This document shows positions 46,698 to 60,496 of a stretch of 64,000 nucleotides of DNA, in pieces. The notes beneath the pieces are model-generated. The model was given only the letters and a program-made list of their open reading frames with translations, was not told the origin of the DNA and made no database searches. A program made the position numbers and the translations under genes. Numbering within the stretch: the stretch's first letter is position 1; every line of letters starts with the position of its first letter. This DNA comes from Heterostelium album PN500 (lineage: Eukaryota; Evosea; Eumycetozoa; Acytosteliales; Acytosteliaceae). Location: NCBI RefSeq assembly GCF_000004825.1, contig NW_008805072.1:1556435-1620434 (forward strand), in the 5' to 3' direction.

Positions 46698-48091
46698 CTT
46701 ATTATAATTTGTTTTGTCTATCTATCTGATCTATATAAAGCTATATTTTGTTTGTTTGCTTTAAATTTATAAAAAAGTTAGTAACTCTGACAATTTGGCT
46801 GGAAAGAACTTTACATTATCAATGAACAGCAAACACATTAAAAAAAAATACAAAAATAAAAATAAAAAAAAGACAAACCAAACAGCAGCAGCAACAACAA
46901 ATGTTCAAATTCAAACTTAAGTAAAGTATGAATGAAGCTAAGCAATAAGTTCTTTGTTTGGTTGTTTTTTTGTTGTTTTGATTAATTATTTTATTTGACA
47001 AAGAATCAAATAAAAATAAAAAACTAAATATTTTCGAAAAAGAGAGATGGAGAGAGAGAGAAGAAGATAGTGGTATTTGTTTGTTGGTGATAGACAGTGG
47101 GATGGCTTATTGGTTGGTCAATGTAGTGTGTGCTGTGTTGTGTTGTGTTTGTATGTGGTAACAAAAATTGATAGTGCTCGCATTATTTTATTGCTTGTAA
47201 TTAATGAATGAGTGAACTTGATTTGCAAAAACAAGCAAAGGTAAAAGTGTTGTTGTTTGTTGATAATGTGTTGTGTGTTGTCTTTTTAGTAAATCTAATG
47301 ATTATTTTAAAAGTCGATTTCAAGTTGATATCAAAACCATTATTATTATACTACACCAATATTATTATTTACTATTATTTTATTATAGTATTAAACTTAA
47401 AAAAAGATTATTAAAAAAACAAATGTACAATATAATATTATCTAATCTTTTGTCTTTTTTTTTGTTTTTTTTTGTTTTTATTTTTTTTTAAACTAAAGAA
47501 ACATGTAAGAATATAAAAATAATAATAATAAACCTACTTGTTGATTTGTTTTATTATTTAATTTTACAATTGTTGTTACTAGTGAATTGATCTTTGTTAT
47601 TATGTTATTGTTTGTTTTTGGTTGTTGATTTATTGTTTTTATTGTTTTTATTGGTTTTTGTTAAATAACGATTATTACTACGACTACTAATATCAATAAT
47701 TAATAGGCTTTGAAAAATGATTTGGGTATTTTAAAAATAAATAAATAAAATTATTACTAACTAAATGGATCGCAAAGTTAAGTTTGATTTCACTGTATAT
47801 ATAAACAATAATAATAATAGCAATAACTACTCTATAATTAATAATATAATATCTAAAATGTGACCGGCACAGTGCGATATGATAAAAAAATTGCAAAAAA
47901 AAAATTTTTATAATTTTTATAATTTATTGAATTTTTTTATGATAATGGACCAAAGTGGCACAAACTTTAAAGATGATCTGAAAAATCACCTAATTTGTGG
48001 AAAAAAAAATCATCAAAAAAAAACAAAAAAAAACTAATTAGTCTTTTGAAATGGGTCATAGATAAGGAGTGTGAGCATGTTGTCAACAACG

Positions 48092-48116
48092 TTTTTTTTT
48101 TTTTTTTTTTTTTTTT
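48092..48116. repeat. T homopolymer tract
   Basis: About 25 consecutive T in the promoter-side spacer of the VPS9 gene. Such tracts exclude nucleosomes in AT-rich genomes; here only the sequence is seen. Confidence 0.9.
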
Positions 48117-48547
48117 ATAAACATTATTTTAAATAATCTTGATCGAACCGGTTATTAATGTTATAAAACAAGTTTGTTTTCAAATTATAAATTCCGGTTA
48201 GAACACAACCTTTATTTATATCTATGATATCAAAAAAAAAAAAAAAAAATTAAAAAATTTAATTCAAATGATTTAATTAAAATTTGTTGTTTTTTTTTTG
48301 AAAGAATATAATAAAAAATGATGACCATTTTATTGACAAAGATCAGCATTGAAAATGAGGGATCTTGATCAATGATCCCGAATTCCATCCAAATCAGTTC
48401 TTGAATATTCGACTTTTTTATTTTTATTTTTTTTATTTTTTTTTATTTTTAGATATTTTATATCTATCTTAAAATATACAAGAGTAATTTAAATAAATAC
48501 ATCTAAACTTATATATCATTATTAAAAAAATATACTAAATTGTTTTC

Positions 48548-48575
48548 AAAAAAAAAAAAAAAAAAAAAAAAAAAA
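48548..48575. repeat. A homopolymer tract
   Basis: About 28 consecutive A, roughly 140 bases before the VPS9 gene start codon. Confidence 0.9.
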
Positions 48576-48712
48576 CCAATACCAATTAATTAAATTCGCA
48601 CACATCATTTGCATTCGCAATCAAATTTCATCAAACAACTGCTCTTTTATTTTTTATTCCGTATACCATTATTATTCTATAGCTATATAACTATAAAAAA
48701 AATATATATTCA

Positions 48713-50806
48713 ATGTGGTTCCCTTCTTTACATTCACAAACTCCTACTGTACAACAACAGCAACAGCAACAGCAGCAACAACAAACATCAAAGAATAATA
48801 ATAATAGTGGTATACCAAAATCAAGTAGTTCTACATCACTTGTTAATTCCGAATCATATGACTCTTTAGTTGCTATTGATAATCAACAACAACAACAACA
48901 ACAACAACAAAAGAATGGCAATGGTAAACAAACAACATCAACATCTACACCGTTGAATACAAGCAGTGGAATGGAGAATGTAAGAATCGGAGGTGGTAAT
49001 GGTATCGTCACTGTAGAGGAGAGTGCTCGTGAAAAAGCAAGTTTCTTTACAAAACTAAAGAATCCTAAAGCATTGGAGATTAAAAAGAGTCTAAATAAGT
49101 ATGTTTGGCACAACTGAATAACATCATATGATATCATTATACTTATTGATTGATTGATCGATATCATATTATTATTATTATTTAGTTTTACACATCAATT
49201 TGCATCGAATGGACCAGGTAAACTTGAGGAACAAGGTCATACTGTTGTTACATATTCGAGAGAGTTGGAGAATTGGATACTTTCCAATCAATTGTGGGAG
49301 AATGCAAACGATGCTGAGATCGAAGGTATCAGAGATGGAATTGAAAAGTTCATAATGACTAAAGTATTTCATTGGTATGTTCTGTTCTATATAATATATA
49401 TAGTTTTTTATAGGTTAAAGTTAAAGTTATTAACTTGATCATTGTAAAGTACATTTATGCCAGCTAGATTAGGAGGATTGGAAGCAAGTGATGGAAATAT
49501 TGTACCGGAACAAGGTTTGATAGCAACGGAAGAAGATTTAAAGATATACAAGCTGATTCTTACACTGTCATTCATTACACCACTGCACTTGGATATCCAA
49601 AAGTTTGTTCAATCGAATGGCGCACTCATCGAAAAGTCAATGATTGAACTCAGAAAGATGAATACCTACAAGACACCGCGTGATAAAATGATTTGTATTT
49701 ATAATAGTTGTAAAGTTATCTTTAGAGTAATGTATCATCATTGTTATTATTATTATTATTGTTGTTGTTTAAAACAATAACATTCCAATTCTATGACTAC
49801 TAACATTCATAATGATGAATATTTATAATTTATAGTTATTATCATCAATGAATAATACGCCCTCGGGAGCAGACGATTTCCTGCCTATTCTAATTTTTGT
49901 AGTTTTAAAAGCAAATCCACCAATGTTACATTCAAACATACAGTATATATCAACATTTAGAAATCCAAGTAGAATGTCAACAGAGACAGGTTGTTATTTC
50001 ACACATTTGGTGTCGGCACTCACATTCATCGAGAATATACAGCCATCCGATCTGACCATCGAGGAATCAGAGTTTTACAGACTTAGAGAGCGTTGTGAGG
50101 CAGAGTTACCTACTAAGCTGCATCCAGACGTTCTGAAACGAATGAACCTATTGAAGACACTCCAACAAAACAGCATGAATCAAGCACCGCTCTCCAATCA
50201 ATATATAGCAACAACACCAAAGCCAACAATGACACCAACAACACTAACACCAACACCACCAACCTCTATTGTACAACCGACACGCACACCACACCGACAC
50301 ACCAGACACCTCTCTATCAGCAGCACCCCAAACAGTACATTTTTCGACGAAGATTTCGATATCAGTGATGATCATCATTCTTTCGATGAGAGAGTAGGTT
50401 AAATTTAAATGATTTGATTGCAATTGAAGAACTTGCTTATTTACATTGACCTATCAATTTCTAGAAATACGAGTTTATTAATTATAATGTGGATGATTTA
50501 AAGATTGGACAATTACAAAAACTTTTAGATGACTACAAGAGATTGGCAATGGAAAACAATATACTACGATCAAAGATGTCAGGATTCAACTCGGAAGCAT
50601 CATCACTTTCCTCATCACCAGCATTGAGCAGAATGCCATCTTGGACATCTTCTTCACCGTCTCTCTCTTTCTCAAATGCACCACCCCAAGCATTCACATC
50701 GACACTCACACAGATCATGGAGAAAGTCGAAAGTCAACAACCACCACCACCTTTAACACCAACGAAATCATCGTCATCACCATCCAACCAATCTTTATTA
50801 GATTAA
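48713..50806 (+). CDS. VPS9-domain Rab5-type guanine-nucleotide exchange factor
   Basis: Five exons, 48713-49098, 49186-49374, 49450-49726, 49836-50393 and 50465-50806, give 583 residues. The first 110 residues hold two Gln runs and Ser/Thr. A helical bundle follows ([20 protein letters not shown]). The VPS9 core is at about 205-400: [51 protein letters not shown] with the conserved Asp of the catalytic face, and [19 protein letters not shown]. The tail has Thr/Pro-rich DNA-like low complexity, a short coiled coil ([19 protein letters not shown]) and Ser/Pro. VPS9 domains load GTP on Rab5/Vps21 on early endosomes; similarity to Rabex-5 is in the VPS9 core and preceding bundle only. The third exon start is set by joining TG to T at 49450. 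Confidence 0.93.
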
Positions 50807-50870
50807 TATCAGTTAATTAATTAAAATATAATTATATATAAAATTTGTAAAAAAAGTAGTAATTAAGTAT
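50807..50870. other. Very short convergent spacer
   Basis: Only 64 bases separate the TAA of the VPS9 gene (+) and the stop codon of FEN1 (-). Both 3' untranslated regions must overlap or be very short. Confidence 0.7.
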
Positions 50871-52257
50871 TTATTTTTTACCAGCAGCTTTCTTGGCAGC
50901 AGGTTTCTTTTTGGAACCAGCGGCTCCAGGTTTTGCAACTGTTTTTTGCTTCTTCTTGGCAGAACCAGCATCTTCATCCCTTGGTCTCTTTATCATCGGA
51001 AAAAATGTATCGATTCTTGTTTGTACACCTGTATCTTTATATTTCTTTAATTTCTCAATTCCCTGTTGAACTCTTGTTTCATTGAAACCCATCTCTCCAA
51101 CCAAATATTTAATTAAACCATCAACATCTGGTTCTTTCCAAACGATCTTGATGATAGATCGATCAATTTAGTTTTAGTTAATTGATTATGTTGAATCTGA
51201 TAATATAATAACATACCTCTGGTAAATCTTGACATTTAATTACATCTGGATTCTTGAAAAGTTCACGAACCTCTTCGTATGGAAAAGATTCTGGAATTGG
51301 GTTTTTTGTGCGATCTATATTTTGGATGACGGTTTGAATGTTCTTGTGTTTGGTTATCATGTCGAAACTCTTCTTGGGACCGATTCCTTTGATGGTATCG
51401 CAATAGTCGCAACCCAACAATATACAGAGATCAACGAATTGATCGTGTGTCAAATCCAAACCATCGAGCACCTTCTCCAGTTCGATCTCCATGATTGGCA
51501 GTTTTCTGGCTTCGGAGAACGTAAGACGACGCAACAGTATTGTTGTTCCGAGTGTGAGAGAATCCATATCCTCAGAGCCGGTTGCCCATGCTTTGCCTCC
51601 CTTACATAGCTCGGCACACTGTGCTTCCGCCTCGCATGGTGCCTGTACAATGGGGACACCCATCAACTCTAACAACTTCTTACACTCTTCATTTTGTTTT
51701 CTCGAAGCAGAGATAGTTCTCTTTTGAAACTTTTGAACGTCCTCTGAATTACCAACTTCGTTTGCCTCTTCCAACTGTTGTTCTGCTTCCTTTCTTCTTG
51801 CATATCTTTTAGCCAACTTTAATTATTAATAATATTTTAAAGGATTAATAAATGTTTATTAGTTACAAATATAGACTACACAGTATATAATAACCTACCT
51901 CACCACTCTTTAAAACCGGTGCTTTACCATCGAATACATAGATTGGTTTGATTCCACGTGTCATCAATTTGATTGTTCTATAAAACATACCTTGAAGATG
52001 ACTGTTTAAAGATACATATGTTAAGTTAGTTGAAAGTTAATAAAGATAGTCATTGATGGAATAACTTACCTTGTAGTTTCACCATTTGCATTCATAAGAG
52101 CAGCACCCATTTCTGTATTAATTGCAATAAGGAATTGATACATACTGGTGGAAGCATCGATTGCTACGATTCTACCAGAGTAACTCTTTAGATCATTAGA
52201 TTTAATTGCAGAGGGTGCATTCTCCTCAATTAATGATGTTAGGTTTTTAATTCCCAT
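50871..52257 (-). CDS. fen1: Flap endonuclease 1
   Basis: Minus strand, four exons, 52257-52070, 52001-51899, 51816-51217 and 51146-50871, giving 388 residues, the usual FEN1 length. It removes 5' flaps in Okazaki-fragment maturation and long-patch base excision repair in the nucleus. The N and I nuclease domains carry the metal-binding acids: [33 protein letters not shown] and [23 protein letters not shown]-binding box QTRIDTFF lies near residue 345, followed by a Lys/Ala-rich nuclear tail ([13 protein letters not shown]). The initiator helix reads [15 protein letters not shown] where most relatives have MGIKGL, a mild change. It shares an intergenic region with the PEMT gene. Confidence 0.97.
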
Positions 52258-52730
52258 ATCTATACTACTATTAAAACAACAAATAAATCAAAACAAATAA
52301 TTTAACTATTTAACAAATATAAACAAACATAGTATAATATTTTTTAAATTTTTGAGAACTGTCAATTTTAAATTTCTACGAAAAAGGCGCCTTTTCTAAT
52401 TTTTTTTTGATTTGAAATTTTCAAATGTTATATACAAATTTAAATCACTTTTAAAAACAACTCTGTGACGTTTTTTATTGATAATTAAAAACAAATCAAA
52501 CATAATGAAAAAACAAAAAAATATATTATAACTATGATAGATTTAAATTAATTTGTCTAGACCTAAAGATTTTTTTAAATAATTTTTTTTTTTTTTTTCA
52601 GATTCTTTTGGTTTTTGGTTTTTTTGGTGGGACCAAAAATGAATGATCAATTTTTTTTTTTTTGTGTTGTCAATAACAATATACTTTTTTTAGATATATA
52701 ATTAATTTATTCAGATTAGTTCAAAAGAGG
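52258..52730. other. Divergent promoter region, FEN1 and PEMT
   Basis: 473 bases between start codons of FEN1 (-) and PEMT (+). AT-rich, with a GAAAAAGGCGCCTTTTC palindrome at about 52379-52395 whose GGCGCC core resembles E2F-type sites; a similar AAAAAGGCGCG element occurs near 55240 upstream of the RBBP4-like gene. Confidence 0.5.
52379..52395. promoter_or_regulatory. Palindromic GGCGCC element (possible E2F-like site)
   Basis: The sequence GAAAAAGGCGCCTTTTC is a near-perfect palindrome in otherwise almost pure A/T DNA, 122 bases upstream of the FEN1 start. E2F/DP sites have a GGCGC core flanked by T/A runs, and FEN1 is an S-phase gene in other eukaryotes, so a cell-cycle site is plausible. 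This is inference from sequence and context. Confidence 0.45.
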
Positions 52731-53489
52731 ATGGATCAGTTGTCAATGCAAACATTGTTGGAACTACCACACTATATAGATTTCCAAGAGAAATACTTGT
52801 GGTATACTATTTTAGTTATTACAAGCACTCCAACATGGTGGAACATCGTTGCCAGACGTGAATACAAAACTCACTTTTTAACCAAGTTGTGTGGAGGTGC
52901 CTACAAAGGATGTTATTTCCTTGCATTCCTTATTTTCACATGTGGAGCATTGAGAGACTATTTGTATGTAACAAACAAAAAACACAACAAACAACACTTT
53001 AGAAAACTAAACTAATAGAACTTTCATTATCAACTTGATTGCTGCTATTCGATTAAATCTATATATAGATTTGCAGAATCAATGAAACGTCAACCAATTC
53101 ATCCATTACTTGAACAATTTTCACAAGAGTTACAAACTGTATCCTATGCATTGTATGCGATCGGTGGTATTTTGGTAGGTGCCACCTACTACCGTTTGGG
53201 TATCACAGGTACCTATCTTGGAGATTACTTTGGTATTTTAATGAAGGAAAGAGTCTATGGATTCCCATTCAACGTAATGTCAAATCCAATGTACAACGGA
53301 TCGACCATTTTGTTTTTGGCACACGCTCTTCACGGAAAGAGTGTTGCCGGTATCTTCCTCTCGTTGATCGTCTTTATCACATATCGTATTGCCCTCACTT
53401 TCGAAGAACCATTCACCGCTCACATCTACTCGAAGCGTACTTCCACTGGAGGTCAAGAACAAAAGAGATCCGCCAAGAAGATTCAATAA
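52731..53489 (+). CDS. pemt: Phosphatidylethanolamine N-methyltransferase (PEMT family)
   Basis: Two exons, 52731-52963 and 53069-53489, give 217 residues with four hydrophobic segments. It makes phosphatidylcholine by methylating phosphatidylethanolamine (or its methylated intermediates) with S-adenosylmethionine in the ER membrane. Conserved blocks are TPTWWNIVARREYKTHFLTK, the SAM-site GITGTYLGDYFGILM and the loop FPFNVMSNPMYNGSTILFL, then TFEEPFTAHIY with the paired Glu of the second SAM motif. The C-terminus is basic (KRSAKKIQ). The length is close to animal PEMT (199-236). Confidence 0.96.
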
Positions 53490-53621
53490 AATAGCAACTA
53501 AAATTAAAACAACAAAGCAAAACAACAATCTATCTTTCAATAGTTTTTTTTTAAATTAAACATATCACCTTTTTTTTTTCTTTTTTCAATCTTATTTTAT
53601 TTAGCATTATCATTATTATTA
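53490..53621. other. Convergent 3' flanks, PEMT and RBBP4-like
   Basis: 132 bases, T-rich, between two opposing stop codons. Nothing else seen. Confidence 0.6.
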
Positions 53622-55229
<1,608 letters not shown>

Positions 55230-55234
55230 TTAAA

Positions 55235-55252
55235 AATGAAAAAAGGCGCGAT
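55235..55252. promoter_or_regulatory. GGCGCG element upstream of RBBP4-like gene
   Basis: AAAAAAGGCGCGATATTT, the only G/C-rich word in the short upstream spacer, about 120 bases before the start codon at 55121 (minus strand). It shares the A-run plus GGCGC core with the element before FEN1. Possible cell-cycle (E2F-like) site; inference only. Confidence 0.4.
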
Positions 55253-55339
55253 ATTTTTATATATGGGAGTGAAGTTCATCATGTTCAACAATTAATTGTT
55301 TATTAATATAAAAAGGATAGAGATAACTATATTTATAGT

Positions 55340-56720
55340 TTATTTCGTTATTATTAAATTATTAATTATTTCCCATTCATTGTTTTTCATCTTTACCAAA
55401 ATCTTTTCAAAATATTGATTTAGTTTATCATTTGATTTTAGTAATTTTACAAAAGTATTATTATTATTATTATTTGATTGTAAATATTGATTGAATTGTT
55501 TAATTATTAATGATTGATTATGTATGGTATAGTCTGAGAATCTTCTTGACAATCCACACCATTTGTAAAAGGAATTCTGCAGTCGTTTCGAAGTACATTG
55601 TTCTTTGATGACCTGTTGTTTCAACGATTTACCAGAGTCAAGGAACCCATTGATCAATCGATCGATACTCCCAACCAATCTCTTTATACTATTGAAATAA
55701 CTTATATCTTGATTCGAAGGTATCAATATATCGATATTACAATTTAATGTTTGATTGTTATCTTCTTCTTCTTCTTCATCTTCTTTTTCGTTCAATGAAA
55801 TCAAAGGTTGATTTAAATAGTCAGATAATAGCGCTTTATCTTTTTGCAGTACCAACTTTTCTAAATACCTTGATAGCTTGCTGTTTGATTCTATTGTTTT
55901 TTGTATCGTATTGGTAGTTAGTTGTTGTGGATGAAATGATGGTGTTGTTGGTATTGTTGGTTGTATAGTATTGTTAATATGATGATCATTATTATTATTA
56001 TCTTGTTGTTTTGTTGTTTTCAATATGATGGATAGTGACAGTTGAAATAAAAGATCGATAAAGTAATCTGGTATTTCGAAATAATTGATTTCACCATGTG
56101 ATATTCTATCTCTGATTCTCGGTCCTTCTTGGTACATCAGAAGATCCAACAGTGCCAAAACAATGTCTTTTCCAAGAATTCGATACATTTGATTTTCAAA
56201 TTCAATTAATTTACATTCATTTGTCTGTTCCTCCGTTACTACTTTTCCTTCTTTTCCTTCTTCTTGTTGTTGTTGTTGTTGTTGTTGTTGTGATAATTTA
56301 CTATATTTTGGATCTTGATATTTATAGTATGGTTTGGTGGTATTACCTTCCAAAGAAGACGATGCAGAAGAAGATTGTGAAATTTGAAGTTGTTGAGACT
56401 GCGACGATTCGTTTAGAGTAAGTTTGTCAGATAAGAAGATGTCAAGTGTAGTGTAGTAACTAAGATAGTCGGCATTCAGGAATCGTTCTGACAGCTTGTT
56501 ACACTCTACAAACAGACAACGAAGAGAATGTTCAAGTTGTGGAAGTAGCAAAACTAATGAGAAGTATTTATAATATTTAGAGTTGTCGTTGTTGTTGTTG
56601 TTGTTGTCTTTCTCTAATTGTAATTTAGACATTTGGTAATATTTGAATGATTGTAACCATATTGAATGTCTACCTTTAACTATGAATTGTTCATTCATTA
56701 TTAGTAGTTTTTCAAATATC

Positions 56721-56769
<49 letters not shown>

Positions 56770-57773
56770 CGTTGATGAATATTGTTGTTGTTGTTGGTAG
56801 ATTCTTAAATCTATTTTTAAGACTCAATAATGGTTTAATTGTTATAGTTTTGTTTGCTGGAGATGAAGATGAGGAGAAAGAAGCTATCTTTTGGTTGAAA
56901 TCATCTACTATTTGATAGAAAATGATGAATAGAAGAAGAATGAGTGACAGGTCATATTCCTCTGGCGAGATGAAACCATGCATTATGATATTTCGTAGAT
57001 TGATTCCAATTGGTGGGCCAATGATTACTTTCAATAGCCATAGGAGATTCACACCGATTGCTCTCTCTAAATATCTATCTTCAAGTATATCTCTTAGCAT
57101 TTTGTGATCTGCAGGTGCTTTAAAACTCTGGTATACCAACGATGATGATTCCATTAGATATTGTAATCTTATTATATTACCGAGAAGTCTTTCCATTATA
57201 GATGCTAAAATCGATGAATACAATATAATATCACTGTTGTTATAGTTATTGTTTGATGATACTATTGTAGTAGTATTACTACTATTGGTGGATAGTAATC
57301 TTATTGAATTTGCAATGAAATCACCTATTTTATCAATGATAATTAACTAATATGATGTTAGTTATTGTGTGATATTATTGTTAATTTAGATATTATTGTT
57401 ATAATTGGTTAAATCTAATAGTTACATCATCTAATATTGTTATATTGGAATCGGACCATCCTTTAAATGGAAGTTGATTCAGGAGTGAAGATGTTGTTTC
57501 AATTTCAATCGATCGATTTATATCATTTAGAATTGTATCACCTAATGTTCTTAGCTTCAATGCAGTACTAAAATAATGAGTTACCAAATTGATATCTAAC
57601 TCATTTTGATTATTCTTTGTAAACTCTTTTAGATCGAATAAAATCAATTCTAATATTTCATCTTTAAGCTTAAAATTATTGTAATTGACTGATTGCTGTT
57701 GTTGTTTTTGTTGTTGTTTATCCAATAGAATTGATTTCACATATTCCGATAGATATGTTGATTTTTGGTTCAT
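55340..57773 (-). CDS. ERMARD-like DUF4209 protein with two RX4H motifs
   Basis: Minus strand, exon 1 57773-57426 and exon 2 57346-55340, giving 784 residues; the acceptor at 57347 was chosen because it keeps phase 0 and gives LIIIDKIGDFIANSI. The central region has LRDILEDRYLERAIGVN then a hydrophobic GPPIGINLRNIIMHGF, and a second copy GPRIRDRISHGEINYF, the signature pair of the ERMARD / DUF4209 family. ERMARD in mammals is an ER-membrane-associated protein named for RNA degradation. Both signature motifs fit the HEPN pattern Arg-x4-His. Two Gln runs (one of about 16), Asn and Ser/Thr tracts expand loops. A conserved second half is poorly resolved by eye; function in amoebae is unknown. Confidence 0.8.
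56721..56769 (-). repeat. (TTG)n trinucleotide tract coding poly-Gln
   Basis: About sixteen TTG units on the plus strand, read as CAA codons in the minus-strand ERMARD-like gene. A strain-variable Gln tract is likely. Confidence 0.9.
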
Positions 57774-58278
57774 TATTATTATTAATATTTTTAGATCTAT
57801 GCGCTTGTGAGATAAAATAAAAGTATTTTTTTAAAAAAAAAAATCAAAATTTATAAATTTTGATTCTCTGTCCTTATCAAGAAAAAAGAACATTTCTTTA
57901 TCCCATATCGATCTCTTTAAAATAATCTTAAATCAAATCAAGTGATAACAGAATATATTTTAATTAACTTTTTACTCTACAAACAAAACTATCTAAATTT
58001 TTATAGATTGAAAAAGTAATCCGCTCATCCTTGACCTTTAATATTTAAAAGGTTAAAATAAATTTGTAACATGACTTTTTTTCATTAGTTTTTGTTATGT
58101 TAAAAAAATAAGATCATAAAAACCATCACCCCCTTTTTAATTAAACACAAAAAATATATCATTGTTTTTTTTAATCAATCATGAGAGGTTCATCTTAACT
58201 TTTTTTCATTTTTATTGTTTTTAATATTAAATATTCATTATTAATAAAGGATAAGATAAAAGATCAGTAATAATTATA
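57774..58278. other. Divergent promoter region
   Basis: About 500 AT-rich bases between the ERMARD-like (-) and small membrane protein (+) start codons. No gene or clear element seen. Confidence 0.55.
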
Positions 58279-58681
58279 ATGACACCTTATTTAAAACTTA
58301 TAAGAATAAGTAAACATGGATGGAGTGCTTTAATATACTTTATCTATTTCATAACGAGATATGCATATGATTTGCTACTGAATCTACCATTGTCACATAG
58401 AATTCTCTTGTCTGTACTCTACATTGTCATACTAATGACTATGATATTCAGATACTTTTATGGTTCACCTGTTAAATATCTACAGGAATACTTTGGTAAG
58501 TTTAGATTTTCTCTCAATTCGATCATTGCAAATGAAAATTAATATCCACTTTATATAATCCATATATAAAGGTCAACTTCCAGGTGATAATTTTACTTCA
58601 TTTCCTTTGACGTCATTCACATTAATGTTGGCAGTGTCATCTCTGTTATTCTCTGGTATTGTAGTTCTCGATATTTATTGA
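58279..58681 (+). CDS. Small membrane protein, unknown
   Basis: Two exons, 58279-58495 and 58572-58681, give 108 residues. Three hydrophobic segments are visible: GWSALIYFIYFITRYAY, ILLSVLYIVILMTMIF and TLMLAVSSLLFSGIVVL. An intervening loop has FYGSPVKYLQEYFGQLPGD. The N-terminus is basic (KLIRISKHG), suggesting it faces the cytosol. The correct reading frame continues cleanly across a standard GTAAG...AG intron, which supports a real gene. I do not recognise the family and assign no function. Confidence 0.65.
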
Positions 58682-60496
58682 TTATGATCAAGGTTGCTGC
58701 AACTGAATATTGATAAATTGTAAATAAATCACAAAATGTAAATATTGCTAATATTTTAAAATCAACACTATATTAGCTTGTACATATGGTAAAATAAACC
58801 AATTCAAACATTTAATATCTTCACATTTTAATCCTCTATACGATAATTATTATCTTGATACTATTACCAAAATTTAATATTAAAATTAGGTAAATAGTTG
58901 TACAACTTAAGAAAATGTTTGACTCTTTTTTGAACATAGCTCCTAATACTTGGATACCTTTTTAAATTTTTGAAAATAATATTTAATTTAGTATTCTAAT
59001 AATAAAACAAATTAATTTTTTAAATGTATTTAATTAAAATAAAACAAAATAAAATAATATATGTATTAAAATTTGAATTAAACAAACTTTAGCCTAACAT
59101 AGGTTTTCAAACAACTCAGCTTGTATCACCAAGCAATAGAATGGCAAAAATTGATTGAAGCACTGGTGCTTCCAATCACAAACTCTGTAACTATAGTACA
59201 TGAGATATTTATGTTTGATTAGAGAATGGAATTCTGTGGCAATATGGATTTTAAGTTACCAAAGTTGTTATTAATAATAAAAATCATTACAGATAGAGTC
59301 ATTTGGAAGTAGGTTATTTTTGTAGAGGTGCGCAACAAAATTATTATTTTCAATAGAACTAGATTTGATAAACACCAATCAAGTGATTTTTGTACAAAAA
59401 GTTAAATCCTTACTACTATCGGTAATAAATGATGCAATTATTATCTCATTAATTAATTAATTAAAACAGTTCACCACCAATCAATTGATCTTCATAACAG
59501 GTATTATATATTACACCTCTATGATTTTTAAAGAGTATTAATTTGAAAAGTAATTATAATTTACTTCTTTCCACGAATTGGTTGTGATCACTAATAATCT
59601 GAACATTTGTAATTATTGAGTTATTGTTAATGATCTCATTCACATACTATTACCAATAACAATAACTTACAATATAAATTATTATTTCTTGTATTTAACC
59701 ATTGGTCATAATAAATGTTACAGATTATCTTATGTGTGTTATTTCATTTTATCGGTTGGGTTTATGTTTGCCACTAAATCTGTGCAAAATTTTTTCATTT
59801 TTGGGGGAGGGATAAAATGAAATAATTACACTTGTTATAGTAATAAATTTCTTTAATTATTGTTTGTTGTTTAATTATTCTATTGACATTAGTGTCATTC
59901 CAATAATGATTTTAAAAATATAGAAAACAAAAGGGTAGTAATAATTTAAATTTGAACCATATATAGTGAAGAAATACAACATTTGTTTTTTTATTACACA
60001 ATGCAAAACTAGCAATTATCCTGTAACATTTATCAAACTAAATAAAAAACACACTAATCATATTAACCCTTGTTAAAAACTTTTTAACACACCACTAAAT
60101 CAACAAGATACTTGATTAAATACAAAATGTATTTTGAGGTGGAAATTATTTGTTTTTTGGTGGTAACATTTTATAATTTTAAAAGATACCACCAATATAC
60201 TTTTTGAAATTATAAAAAAAATAAAGGTATTTTCCTTTAATCATATCTAATTTGAATGATTTAAGCTTAAAAAACCAATTTACTATATTGATGTTCAAAA
60301 CAATACATCTAATCAAATATACTATTTGATAAAAAATTCAGGATTAAATTAAGTAAAACACACGGAGTATATATTGATGAAGAAATCAATTAGTGATTAT
60401 TATTTTTAATTTATTTTAATATATATTAAACATTTGCAACTTTTATCAATTGCAAATAAATAATAGTTTTAAGAATAAAGAATTTCTTTTTTAGAA
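58682..60496. other. Long intergenic region upstream of the polyketide synthase
   Basis: 1.8 kb of AT-rich DNA with no supported gene. A GGGGGAGGG word near 59803 stands out. A long upstream region is common before developmentally regulated dictyostelid polyketide synthase genes; that link is inference. Confidence 0.55.

Larger units (their letters stand above)
46698..48712. other. Long divergent intergenic region, Rab1-like and VPS9 genes
   Basis: About 2 kb, extremely AT-rich, with a T25 run at 48092-48116 and an A28 run at 48548-48575. A possible tiny exon at 47208-47240 (MSELDLQKQAK then GTAAAA) could not be joined to anything convincing. A less AT-biased patch lies near 47850-48400 without coding signal. 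Confidence 0.5.

Noticed and set aside
47208-47414. Possible gene starting MSELDLQKQAK with a GTAAAA donor
   Set aside because: The start looks protein-like, but no acceptor keeps the frame open and the continuous reading becomes hydrophobic AT-driven sequence.
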